From JALHMQ01 sp020248785 (GTDB taxonomy: Bacteria; Pseudomonadota; Gammaproteobacteria; Burkholderiales; Burkholderiaceae_F): a stretch of DNA of 25,319 nt. Positions 1 through 6,326 of the stretch are shown here, one piece after another. The stretch spans positions 1 to 25,319 of the forward strand of contig JBKDNL010000212.1 in NCBI GenBank assembly GCA_046343415.1. Reading direction: 5' to 3'. Position numbers and translations under genes: made by a program. The notes under the pieces were generated by a model. That model searched no databases. It was given only the letters and a program-made list of their open reading frames with translations, and was not told the DNA's origin. Within the stretch, counting starts at the first letter, position 1. Each line of letters begins with the position of its first letter.

Positions 1-1056
1 CCGCTGCACCTTGTCCAGCGCCGCCTTGTCGATCAGCGGGCCCTGTTGCACGCCGGGTTCGGTCCCGGCGCCGACCTTCAGTTGTGCGGCCTTGGCGGCG
101 AGCTTCTGCACGAAGGCGTCGTAGACGCCGGCCTGTGCGTAGAAGCGGTTGGTGCACACGCAGGTCTGGCCGGTGTTGCGGTACTTCGAGGCAATGGCGC
201 CTTCCACGGCAGCATCGAGATCGGCGTCTTCGAACACGATGAACGGCGCATTGCCGCCCAGCTCGAGCGAGAGCTTTTTTAGCGTCGGTGCGCACTGCTG
301 CGCGAGGATGCGGCCCACCTGGGTGGAGCCGGTGAACGACAGCTTGCGCACCACCGGCGAGTCGCACAGCGTCTTGCCCACCTCGATCGAGTGGGCCTCG
401 TCGGCCGGCAACACGTTGAATACGCCGGCCGGAATGCCGGCGCGCTGAGCGAGCTCGGCCAGCGCGAGGGCCGACAGCGGCGTCTGCTCCGCGGGCTTGA
501 CCACGACCGTGCAGCCCGCGGCGAGCGCCGGGCCCACCTTGCGCGTGATCATCGCGTTCGGGAAGTTCCACGGCGTGATGGCCGCGCACACGCCGATTGG
601 CTCGCGCTGCACGATGATCCGCTTGTCGGCCGCGTGTCCGGGCACGGTTTCGCCGTAGACGCGCTTGGCTTCCTCGGCAAACCACTCGATGAAGCTCGCG
701 CCATAGGCCACCTCGCCGCGCGACTCGGCGAGCGGCTTGCCCTGTTCGGCTGTCATGAGTTGGGCAAGGTCTTCTTGCGCCGCCATGATGAGGTCGAACC
801 ACTTGCGCAAGACATTGGCGCGTTCCTTGGCGGTCTCGCCGCGCCACATGGGCATCGCGCGCTCAGCCGCGCTGATCGCCGCCTGCGCGTCGCTGGCGCC
901 GCAATTGGCCACGCTGGTGAGCTGACCGCCGTCTGCGGGGTTGGTCACGGCAAACATGCCGTGCTCGCCATCGCACCAGTGGCCGTCGACGTAGGCCTGC
1001 GTTCGGAGTAGCGCAGGATCGTTGAGCTTTGGCAGAGGGGCAACACGTTGCAACAT
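1..1056 (-). CDS. gabD: Succinate-semialdehyde dehydrogenase (NAD(P)+), 3' end outside window
   Basis: This is the N-terminal ~352 codons of an aldehyde dehydrogenase; the gene continues past the left edge. The family oxidises succinate semialdehyde to succinate in the cytoplasm, the last step of GABA degradation. The translation shows the cofactor-site stretch ITPWNFPNAMITRK, the ELGGN motif with the general-base Glu at about residue 265, and GQTCVCTNRFYAQ with the catalytic Cys at about residue 299. The second Cys two residues later (CVC) is the arrangement seen in E. coli GabD and argues for GabD over generic aldehyde dehydrogenases. The ATG at 1056 is preceded by an AGGA-type ribosome binding site and the N-terminus has the expected length. 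It is divergent from the 2OG oxygenase at 1254. No gabT or gabP partner is visible. Substrate is inferred from family resemblance. Confidence 0.9.
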   Translation of the reverse strand, partial: MLQRVAPLPKLNDPALLRTQAYVDGHWCDGEHGMFAVTNPADGGQLTSVANCGASDAQAAISAAERAMPMWRGETAKERANVLRKWFDLIMAAQEDLAQLMTAEQGKPLAESRGEVAYGASFIEWFAEEAKRVYGETVPGHAADKRIIVQREPIGVCAAITPWNFPNAMITRKVGPALAAGCTVVVKPAEQTPLSALALAELAQRAGIPAGVFNVLPADEAHSIEVGKTLCDSPVVRKLSFTGSTQVGRILAQQCAPTLKKLSLELGGNAPFIVFEDADLDAAVEGAIASKYRNTGQTCVCTNRFYAQAGVYDAFVQKLAAKAAQLKVGAGTEPGVQQGPLIDKAALDKVQR

Positions 1057-1253
1057 GGGCGGTCCTACTCGAAATGAATCGCGGCGAGGCACCGCTTGGT
1101 CTGGAGCGGGCCTTTGGCTAGGCGGTGTCACATCATCATGAGAGCAAAACGCCCATCATGGTCGGTCCAGCATACGCCGGGCGCTTGGTGCCGCTGCTGC
1201 CGCGAGTGGGACGGCGTTATCCTCGCGGGCGTTCTGTCGACCGAGTCAACGCC

Positions 1254-2195
1254 ATGCGATACGAATCGCTCGCGCCGGACCTGAAGGTCTGGCTCAAGGA
1301 CAACATCGAACGTGGGTTCCAGCCCGACGCGCTGGTGCAGTCGCTGCGGGCGGCGGGCTACCAGCCCAAGTTCGCGCGCCAGGCGGTGGAGCTGGCATTT
1401 GCCAAGAACCCCGTGCCAGCGATGGCCGCGGTGGCTGTGGCGGTGGACGGCGCCACGGATTCCCCCGTGCAGCACAAAGCGCAGGCCGATCAGCCCCGCA
1501 CCGCCGGGGCGAGTGAAGAGCCGCTGACGGCGTCTCAGATCATTGCGCAGAGCGCCAACGTCATCGCCACCAGCGATCGCAACGTCAGCATCTTGCTGAC
1601 TCTCAATGCGCCGCGGGTGGTTCTCTTTGGCGGCTTGCTCTCGGATCGCGAGTGCGACGAGCTGGTGGAGATGTCGGCCAAGAAGCTGCAACGCTCCACC
1701 GTGGTCAATGCGGCCACCGGTGAGTACGACGTGCATCCCGATCGCACCAGCCAGGGCACCCATTACACCCGCGGCGAGAACGCGTTGATCCGCAAGATCG
1801 AAGCGCGCATCAGCGAGCTGCTGAGCTGCCCGGTCGACCATGGCGAGCCGATTCAAATCCTGCACTACACGCCGGGCGCCGAGTACAAGCCGCACTTCGA
1901 CTTTTTCGATCCCAGCTTTGAGGGCAACGACAAAGTCCTGGCGATGGGCGGGCAGCGCGTCGCCACGCTCATCATGTATCTGAACGATGTTGAGGCGGGC
2001 GGATCGACCGTGTTCCCGGATATTGGTCTGGACGTGCTGCCCAAGAAGGGCAGTGCGCTGTACTTCGCTTACGCGACCGAAGACGGCCAGCTCGACCGCC
2101 GCACGCTGCATGGTGGCAGCCCCGTGGCCCGCGGCAAAAAATGGATCGCCACCAAGTGGCTGCGTGAACGCCCTTACACCGGCCCGAGTGCCTGA
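1254..2195 (+). CDS. Prolyl 4-hydroxylase-like 2OG-Fe(II) oxygenase
   Basis: A 313-residue protein whose C-terminal half (about 120-308) is a P4H-type double-stranded beta-helix dioxygenase. These enzymes use Fe(II), 2-oxoglutarate and O2 to hydroxylate, most often, prolyl residues in proteins. The iron-binding HxD is His214-Phe-Asp216 (YKPHFDFFDP), the distal His is His286 (RRTLHGGSP), and the 2OG-binding Lys is Lys296 in GKKWIATKWLRE, so the catalytic set is complete. Residues 1-55 form a separate small helical region (VWLKDNIERGF, LVQSLRAAGY), followed by an Ala/Pro-rich linker to about 90. The frame is open from 1125, but the upstream 43 codons are Arg/Pro-rich and unlike the rest, so the ATG at 1254 is preferred. 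No collagen-like or proline-repeat substrate gene is visible nearby, so the target is unknown. Confidence 0.85.
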   Translation: MRYESLAPDLKVWLKDNIERGFQPDALVQSLRAAGYQPKFARQAVELAFAKNPVPAMAAVAVAVDGATDSPVQHKAQADQPRTAGASEEPLTASQIIAQSANVIATSDRNVSILLTLNAPRVVLFGGLLSDRECDELVEMSAKKLQRSTVVNAATGEYDVHPDRTSQGTHYTRGENALIRKIEARISELLSCPVDHGEPIQILHYTPGAEYKPHFDFFDPSFEGNDKVLAMGGQRVATLIMYLNDVEAGGSTVFPDIGLDVLPKKGSALYFAYATEDGQLDRRTLHGGSPVARGKKWIATKWLRERPYTGPSA

Positions 2196-2208
2196 GCGCA
2201 AGAAAGCG

Positions 2209-2856
2209 CTAGAAGCGAAAGCCGAGGCCGACCGACGCTTCCAGCTGCGTCAGCGTGCTGCCGCTGACCACCAGGGCGCAACCGCCGCTGCAGAACAGCC
2301 CGCCATTGCTGTTGACGAGGATCGTGTTGAAGCGCGCCTCGGTGCGCAGTGTCAGCGCCTTGATCTGCCAGGCGTAGCCCAGGGCGACCGCGAGTGACGG
2401 CCGCGTCTCGCTGCTGCTGCCCTGAAGGTCGGGCGTCAAGCGCGTCATGCCCAGACCGCCAGCGACATAAGGTCCGCGGCCTACGGTGTCCTGAAAGAAG
2501 TTGATGCCGCCGAGGTGCACGGAAAGCAGTTTCAGTGGCACGCGCAGCGTCCCGGTACTCGTCGGTGCGCTGAGCGTGGTGCTTTGCTGACCGATTTGCA
2601 GCTCGAGGTCACGTTGTGCGTCAAGGTTCCAGCCCGCGACGAGCATGCCGAAGCTCGAATCGCTTACCTTGACATCGCCGGCTGGCTGCTGCGCCGTCTG
2701 TTCGGTTTCGAGCCCGCTGCTGGTGCGCCACCCCCCGTGCAAGGTCAGCGTCGCTTGCGCGGCAGCCGTCGCAGGTAGCACGGCGGCCGTTGCGAACGCG
2801 ATGCGCAACGCTTGCCGCAGAGGGAAGGTTCGGTGTTGTTTCGATGTTGCGTTCAT
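2209..2856 (-). CDS. Small outer-membrane beta-barrel protein
   Basis: A 215-residue secreted protein. It has a basic N-terminus and a hydrophobic signal peptide (ALRIAFATAAVLPATAAA) with likely cleavage near residue 33. The mature part alternates hydrophobic and polar residues, as in an 8-10 strand barrel, and ends in GLGFRF with the terminal Phe used by the BAM machinery. Length and pattern fit the OmpW/OmpX-like 'outer membrane protein beta-barrel' families, but I cannot name one. Two cysteines (FCSGGC) near residue 187 may form a disulfide in a loop. The frame is open from 2913, but the ATG at 2856 gives a normal signal peptide. It converges on the oxygenase gene with only a 13-bp gap; a short AGCGC/GCGCT inverted repeat there may serve both transcripts. 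Confidence 0.75.
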   Translation of the reverse strand: MNATSKQHRTFPLRQALRIAFATAAVLPATAAAQATLTLHGGWRTSSGLETEQTAQQPAGDVKVSDSSFGMLVAGWNLDAQRDLELQIGQQSTTLSAPTSTGTLRVPLKLLSVHLGGINFFQDTVGRGPYVAGGLGMTRLTPDLQGSSSETRPSLAVALGYAWQIKALTLRTEARFNTILVNSNGGLFCSGGCALVVSGSTLTQLEASVGLGFRF

Positions 2857-2954
2857 GAGCCGTCCGCGCCTCAGAGTCAACCGGCAAGGGTGCTTGTCGG
2901 TTATGTTTGTCATACCTCAGGCCGATTTTGCGGCAAACCTGACCGGCTGCCTCC

Positions 2955-3335
2955 ATGACCTCTCGAGCGACACGTCTGCGCCGTGCCCGACTGACGCGGG
3001 CCTTGGAGGCGAGCGAGTATCCACAGCAACTGATCTCGCAGGATGCCGTGCTCGCAGTTCGGCGGCTTCTGCGCGCGGCCGAGCGCAGTTTGCGCAACAG
3101 CGAAGGCGCGCGTTTTCGCGGCAGCGCGCTGCAGGTTGAAATGGAGCGGCGCATGCAACACCTCGCAGCGCGCTACGACGAGATCCGCGAGCAGGACCGC
3201 CGGGCCGTGGTCGCGCAGATCATGGCGCTCGGTGTGCTTGGCAACGCCGCGGGCTACACGGTGCATCCCTGCAACCGGGACATCGCGCGCGCGCCCAACA
3301 CGATTCGTGGCACCGGGCCGTTTGAAAGCGCCTGA
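2955..3335 (+). CDS. Small hypothetical protein, Arg-rich and helical
   Basis: A 126-residue protein of unknown function. I do not recognise a family. The translation is mostly predicted helix and rich in Arg, Ala and Glu, with heptad-like charged stretches (LRRLLRAAERSLRNSEGAR, then RMQHLAARYDEIREQDRR). This is followed by a short hydrophobic segment (VVAQIMALGVLGNAAGY) and a basic tail. There is no signal peptide. Codon third positions are strongly GC-biased, like those of the neighbouring genes, which supports real coding. No clear Shine-Dalgarno precedes the ATG. It is divergent from the outer-membrane protein gene and lies before the decayed region. A spurious reading frame cannot be excluded. 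Confidence 0.5.
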   Translation: MTSRATRLRRARLTRALEASEYPQQLISQDAVLAVRRLLRAAERSLRNSEGARFRGSALQVEMERRMQHLAARYDEIREQDRRAVVAQIMALGVLGNAAGYTVHPCNRDIARAPNTIRGTGPFESA

Positions 3336-3450
3336 ATTTCGCGCGCTCGCGTCTGGTTGCCTTCCGACGGTTGGTGGCGCGGTAATGGCGCACCGCCGAG
3401 AGGCCCTTGAAGTCTTGGCAAGCCGACATTGAGCAGCATCGCGCGCACCA

Positions 3451-3888
3451 CTGCACAGCGGCGAAGGCGTCATTTGCATCCAGCGTGCGCTGTAAGTCCT
3501 GCTCTGCCCGCAACTGCGCGGATCTGTCTAGAACGAACGAGAGGACTAATGTCGTTTGCCTCTGTGTTGCCGCAACGTGGGTGAGGCGCAAATCGCACTC
3601 GATCACGCACGCGCCGGCGCTGCCGGCCTGACCGGCCTCCAGCGGCATGGCGGTCAGGGAGTCTTGCTCCTAGGCTGGAAACAGACTGGCCAGACGGCTG
3701 CTGAGCTGCTCGTCGGTGCAGCAGCCAAAACTCGACCGGGCGGCGCCGGCCCGGAGGGTGATGTTGCCGTCATGCCACTGTTAGATCAGTGCGTGGGGCG
3801 CATCGGCGAAGAGATCGAGCAGGAGGTCAAGTGCCAGGGGGTGCTTGGTCATCGAGCGCGTGCGAATGCGCGGACGCCGGGCGAGCAT
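3451..3888 (-). pseudogene. Probable decayed gene with two in-frame stops
   Basis: One minus-strand frame reads with gene-like, GC-rich third positions from an ATG at 3888 but is broken by TAA (3781-3783) and TAG (about 3673-3675). It resumes in the same frame each time (segments include ALDLLLDLFADAPHALI, then QLSSRLASLFPA, then TTLVLSFVLDRSAQLRAEQD). The last part resembles the end of a ligand-sensing domain running into a helix, but no family is recognised. It lies 80 bp downstream of the double-glycine peptide gene, on the same strand, beyond a hairpin. It may be a degraded former partner of that locus. The alternative is fortuitous codon bias in non-coding GC-rich DNA. The rest of 3336-3968 shows no other convincing gene. 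Confidence 0.35.
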
Positions 3889-3925
3889 AACGGTAGCCGG
3901 ACGTTGGTTGGCTGGTGGAAAGGCA

Positions 3926-3949
3926 AACGGCCGCCTACGGGCGGCCGTT
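3926..3949 (-). terminator. Hairpin terminator after the double-glycine peptide gene
   Basis: A perfect 10-bp inverted repeat (AACGGCCGCC / GGCGGCCGTT) with a 4-nt loop lies 19 bp past the stop of the peptide gene. On the minus strand the stem ends in GTT and is followed by TGCCTTTCC, a weak and interrupted T-tract. This fits a Rho-independent terminator closing a monocistronic peptide transcript, or a 3' stabilising hairpin. Confidence 0.6.
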
Positions 3950-3968
3950 CGAAGGGGATGCCTCGCCC

Positions 3969-4124
3969 TTAAATCAGGTTGCTGGCGTAATTGCCGCCGC
4001 CAACCGCTGACAGTTCGGCGGGCTTGAGTTCGCGCACGCCGGGCTCGGACGTCTTGGCGGCGTCGTCCTGGGCCCCGACTTGTGCGCCGTTGGGGGCTTG
4101 ATTCCGAATAGCGATTGCGTCCAT
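3969..4124 (-). CDS. Double-glycine leader peptide, candidate secreted signal
   Basis: A 51-residue peptide gene. The C-terminal region reads LKPAELSAVGGG followed by NYASNLI and the stop. Taking cleavage after the third Gly (residue 44) gives Leu at -12, Glu at -8, Leu at -7, Val at -4 and Gly at -2 and -1. These are the canonical positions of double-glycine leaders recognised by C39-peptidase ABC exporters. The predicted product is then only 7 residues, NYASNLI: too short for a typical class II bacteriocin but the size of a signalling peptide. The N-terminal 30 residues are polar, with no Sec signal or membrane segment. The start has an excellent ribosome binding site (GGAGAAG, 6 nt spacing) and a hairpin follows the stop. 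It is divergent from the TPR/HD-GYP gene, 104 bp away. No C39 exporter is in the window. Function is inferred. Confidence 0.7.
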   Translation of the reverse strand: MDAIAIRNQAPNGAQVGAQDDAAKTSEPGVRELKPAELSAVGGGNYASNLI

Positions 4125-4130
4125 AGTCTG

Positions 4131-4137
4131 CTTCTCC
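4131..4137 (-). promoter_or_regulatory. Ribosome binding site of the peptide gene
   Basis: GGAGAAG lies 6 nt before the ATG at 4124 on the minus strand. It is one of the best Shine-Dalgarno sites in the window and is the main evidence that this very short frame is translated. Confidence 0.7.
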
Positions 4138-4228
4138 GTCGAGGGTTGTTGGTTCTTTACGCGATCGCCGTTAGGCGCGCTGGACCGAATCTTTGCTCAT
4201 TCGACAGACAATTGGAAGTGGTGCTCCC

Positions 4229-6037
4229 ATGCTGCTAGGTCACGCGTCCACGCGGTCCCCCGTGGTGCCAGGAACATTCGCGACCGAGGCAGAGTGGATC
4301 CAGTTCATCCACGCCGCCGCCGTCTACACCACACGGCTGGTTTCGGCGCCGTCGGTGACCGAAGTGGCCGACATCACGGCGCTGGCGGCCGGATTGCATT
4401 CGGCACCGGCGGGAGTCGCGCCAAGGGAGCGGATGGAGGCGCTGGTCAGCTTGTCTTATCACTGCTACGTAGTCGGACACGTGATGACCGGCATTGAGCC
4501 GGCTGTTGACGCGCTGAACGCAGCGCGTCTTGTCAACGAGCCGCTCTGGCTTATCCGGGCGCTGAACGCGCTTGCGTTGAACCTCGGAGACACCGTCGAC
4601 GTCGGCGGCGCTGTCGAGTACTACGCCGAGGCCTTGGAGATCGCGATACGCGGGCGCGATTCGCTCGTCGAGGCCAAGCTGTGGGGTAACCTGGGAATGG
4701 CGCTGGGTTACTCCGGCCACCATCAGGATGCCGATGAATGCTTTCATCGATCGGCGAGGCTCGCTGAAGACAACCCAAGTGTGCTCGCGGCCGCCTACAC
4801 CAACTTGGCGTTAAACGCCCTATATCAGCGGGACGCCGCGTCCGGACTTGCTCATGTTCGACGCGCGATCGACGCGCTGCCTGACCCGCGTGATGCCAAC
4901 GAGCACCTCACGCGCGTACTGGCCGAGACCTACTACGCGCGTCTTCTCGTCGAAATCAGCAGCCACGAAGAAGCCGCTCGGCGCGTGCGAATCGCCAGGG
5001 AACTCGCTGCTCGGTCTGGCTCCGGCCGCACGCAGCATTCGGCCGAACTGGCCGAGGGCCTGTGCGAGGTCGCGCGCGGCCAGCACGACATCGGCCTGTC
5101 GCGCCTGAACGCGCTGCTGGATCGCGCACGCACGATGAGGACCAAACTGCGCGACACGCTGCACGCGCTGATCGCTGCCTACCGCTACATGGACCAGCCG
5201 CACAAGGCGGACGTGCACGTGCGCGAGCTGTCATTTCTGGCGCGCAGTTCGCAGACTGACTACCTGCGCAACCGGAAGCTGCAACTCGAGCGGCAGGCTG
5301 CCGAGCGAGCGCCCACGACAGCGGCGCCGGCGGGAAGCGGACGCAGCGGTGGTGACATCATCGACGTGCTGGAGCGGCTGGCGCTGCAGGCTGAGAGCGG
5401 TGAGGACCCGAGCGGCCTGCACGTATATCGCGTCGGCGCGCTGTCGGCATTGCTGGCTGCGGAGATCGGCCTGTCGGAAGAGAGCGTGGCCTCGATGAAG
5501 GTGGCGGGCCGTCTGCACGACATCGGCCACTGGCCGCTGATGGTGGGGCTGCGCGCGTCGCCCAATGTCAGCGCGTCGGATCCGGTGCAGGAGCGGCTCA
5601 AGCTGCATGCGGAGGTGGGCGACGAGTTGCTGGCGCAGGTGGACGCGGCGGAAGGCAAGGTCGCGCGCGAGGCCGCGCGCAGCCACCATGAACGCTGGGA
5701 TGGGCTGGGCTATCCCGACGGCCTGGCTGGCCCGTCGATCCCGCTGGCGGGGCGGATCGTCGCCATTGCCAGCAGCTTCGACACCGCTGCCTTTCCGGTG
5801 CGCGGCCGCGGCACGCAGTCGATCGACCGTGCTCTGGACAACCTGGTGGCCGGTCGCGCCACGCGCTTCGATCCGGAACTGGTCGACAGCTTTGTCGGCA
5901 TGGTGCAGCGCTTGCGTGCCACCGAGCCGCGCTGGGAAGCGCAGTTGACGCGCGATGCGCAGACGTCGAAGTACCTGAAGTCGCGCGAGCGTATCCGCAA
6001 CTTGCTGCTGCAAGAGTTGCCAAATCAGGCGGACTAG
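4229..6037 (+). CDS. TPR-repeat protein with variant HD-GYP domain
   Basis: A 602-residue cytoplasmic protein with no signal peptide or membrane segment. Residues ~65-350 are helical pairs of TPR type (for example LWGNLGMALGYSGHHQDADE, AYTNLALNALYQRD). Residues ~380-565 are an HD-GYP domain, the family that hydrolyses cyclic-di-GMP. Visible motifs are His398 (HVYRVGALS), His430-Asp431 (RLHDIGHW), His460 (LHAEVGDELL), and HHERWDGLGYPDGL with His486, His487 and Tyr495. Two positions are unusual. HDIGK is HDIGH, and the late metal-binding Asp of the VADxFDA motif is Ser (IASSFDTA, about 515). Activity may therefore be altered or lost. The frame is open from a TTG at 4193, but the ATG at 4229, with GGAAG upstream, is preferred. 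It is divergent from the 51-residue peptide gene. A peptide-sensing TPR part controlling an HD-GYP output is inferred from this pairing. Confidence 0.85.
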   Translation: MLLGHASTRSPVVPGTFATEAEWIQFIHAAAVYTTRLVSAPSVTEVADITALAAGLHSAPAGVAPRERMEALVSLSYHCYVVGHVMTGIEPAVDALNAARLVNEPLWLIRALNALALNLGDTVDVGGAVEYYAEALEIAIRGRDSLVEAKLWGNLGMALGYSGHHQDADECFHRSARLAEDNPSVLAAAYTNLALNALYQRDAASGLAHVRRAIDALPDPRDANEHLTRVLAETYYARLLVEISSHEEAARRVRIARELAARSGSGRTQHSAELAEGLCEVARGQHDIGLSRLNALLDRARTMRTKLRDTLHALIAAYRYMDQPHKADVHVRELSFLARSSQTDYLRNRKLQLERQAAERAPTTAAPAGSGRSGGDIIDVLERLALQAESGEDPSGLHVYRVGALSALLAAEIGLSEESVASMKVAGRLHDIGHWPLMVGLRASPNVSASDPVQERLKLHAEVGDELLAQVDAAEGKVAREAARSHHERWDGLGYPDGLAGPSIPLAGRIVAIASSFDTAAFPVRGRGTQSIDRALDNLVAGRATRFDPELVDSFVGMVQRLRATEPRWEAQLTRDAQTSKYLKSRERIRNLLLQELPNQAD

Positions 6038-6074
6038 GCCAGCGGCGGGGAAAAGAGTGGGCAGGGGAAAAAAG

Positions 6075-6150
6075 TGGTGGGTCGTGAAGGATTCGAACCT
6101 TCGACCAACGGATTAAAAGTCCGCTGCTCTACCGACGGAGCTAACGACCC
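6075..6150 (-). tRNA. tRNA-Lys (anticodon TTT)
   Basis: The minus strand folds as a full cloverleaf. The acceptor stem is GGGTCGT/ACGACCC, with D-arm GCTC/GAGC and anticodon stem GCGGA/TCCGT. The loop CTTTTAA has anticodon TTT, and the T-arm GAAGG/CCTTC encloses TTCGAAT. The discriminator A and the CCA end are encoded (6075-6078). It lies on the same strand as the Tol-Pal operon and downstream of it. Confidence 0.97.
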
Positions 6151-6163
6151 GAGCTAACGACCC
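6138..6163. repeat. 13-bp tandem duplication of the tRNA-Lys 5' end
   Basis: GAGCTAACGACCC occurs twice in direct tandem (6138-6150 and 6151-6163). The first copy is the 5' end of tRNA-Lys (acceptor stem and start of the D-arm); the second lies just upstream of the mature 5' end, in the leader of the precursor. It could be slippage or the scar of a past recombination at the tRNA. Confidence 0.85.
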
Positions 6164-6326
6164 GATCGCACTTGGCGGGCCGTCAGGTGATGCCTGACGG
6201 AGTCACCGAGTAAAGTTTCGCGCAACTTGCTGGTCGGAACCCAGGCTTGCGAAACGAGAGGCGCGGATTATCCCGATCGGACCCTGTTGCGTCAAACCGC
6301 GCTAGGGCGGCACTCGTGTTTCGCGT

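Noticed and set aside
1128..2201. 357-codon minus-strand frame opposite the 2OG oxygenase
   Set aside because: The plus strand shows complete HxD...H...K catalytic residues; the antisense frame has no motif or ribosome binding site.
3556..3972. 138-codon plus-strand frame before the peptide gene
   Set aside because: It is antisense to the better-supported decayed minus-strand frame and crosses the terminator hairpin. It has no ribosome binding site and no recognisable family.
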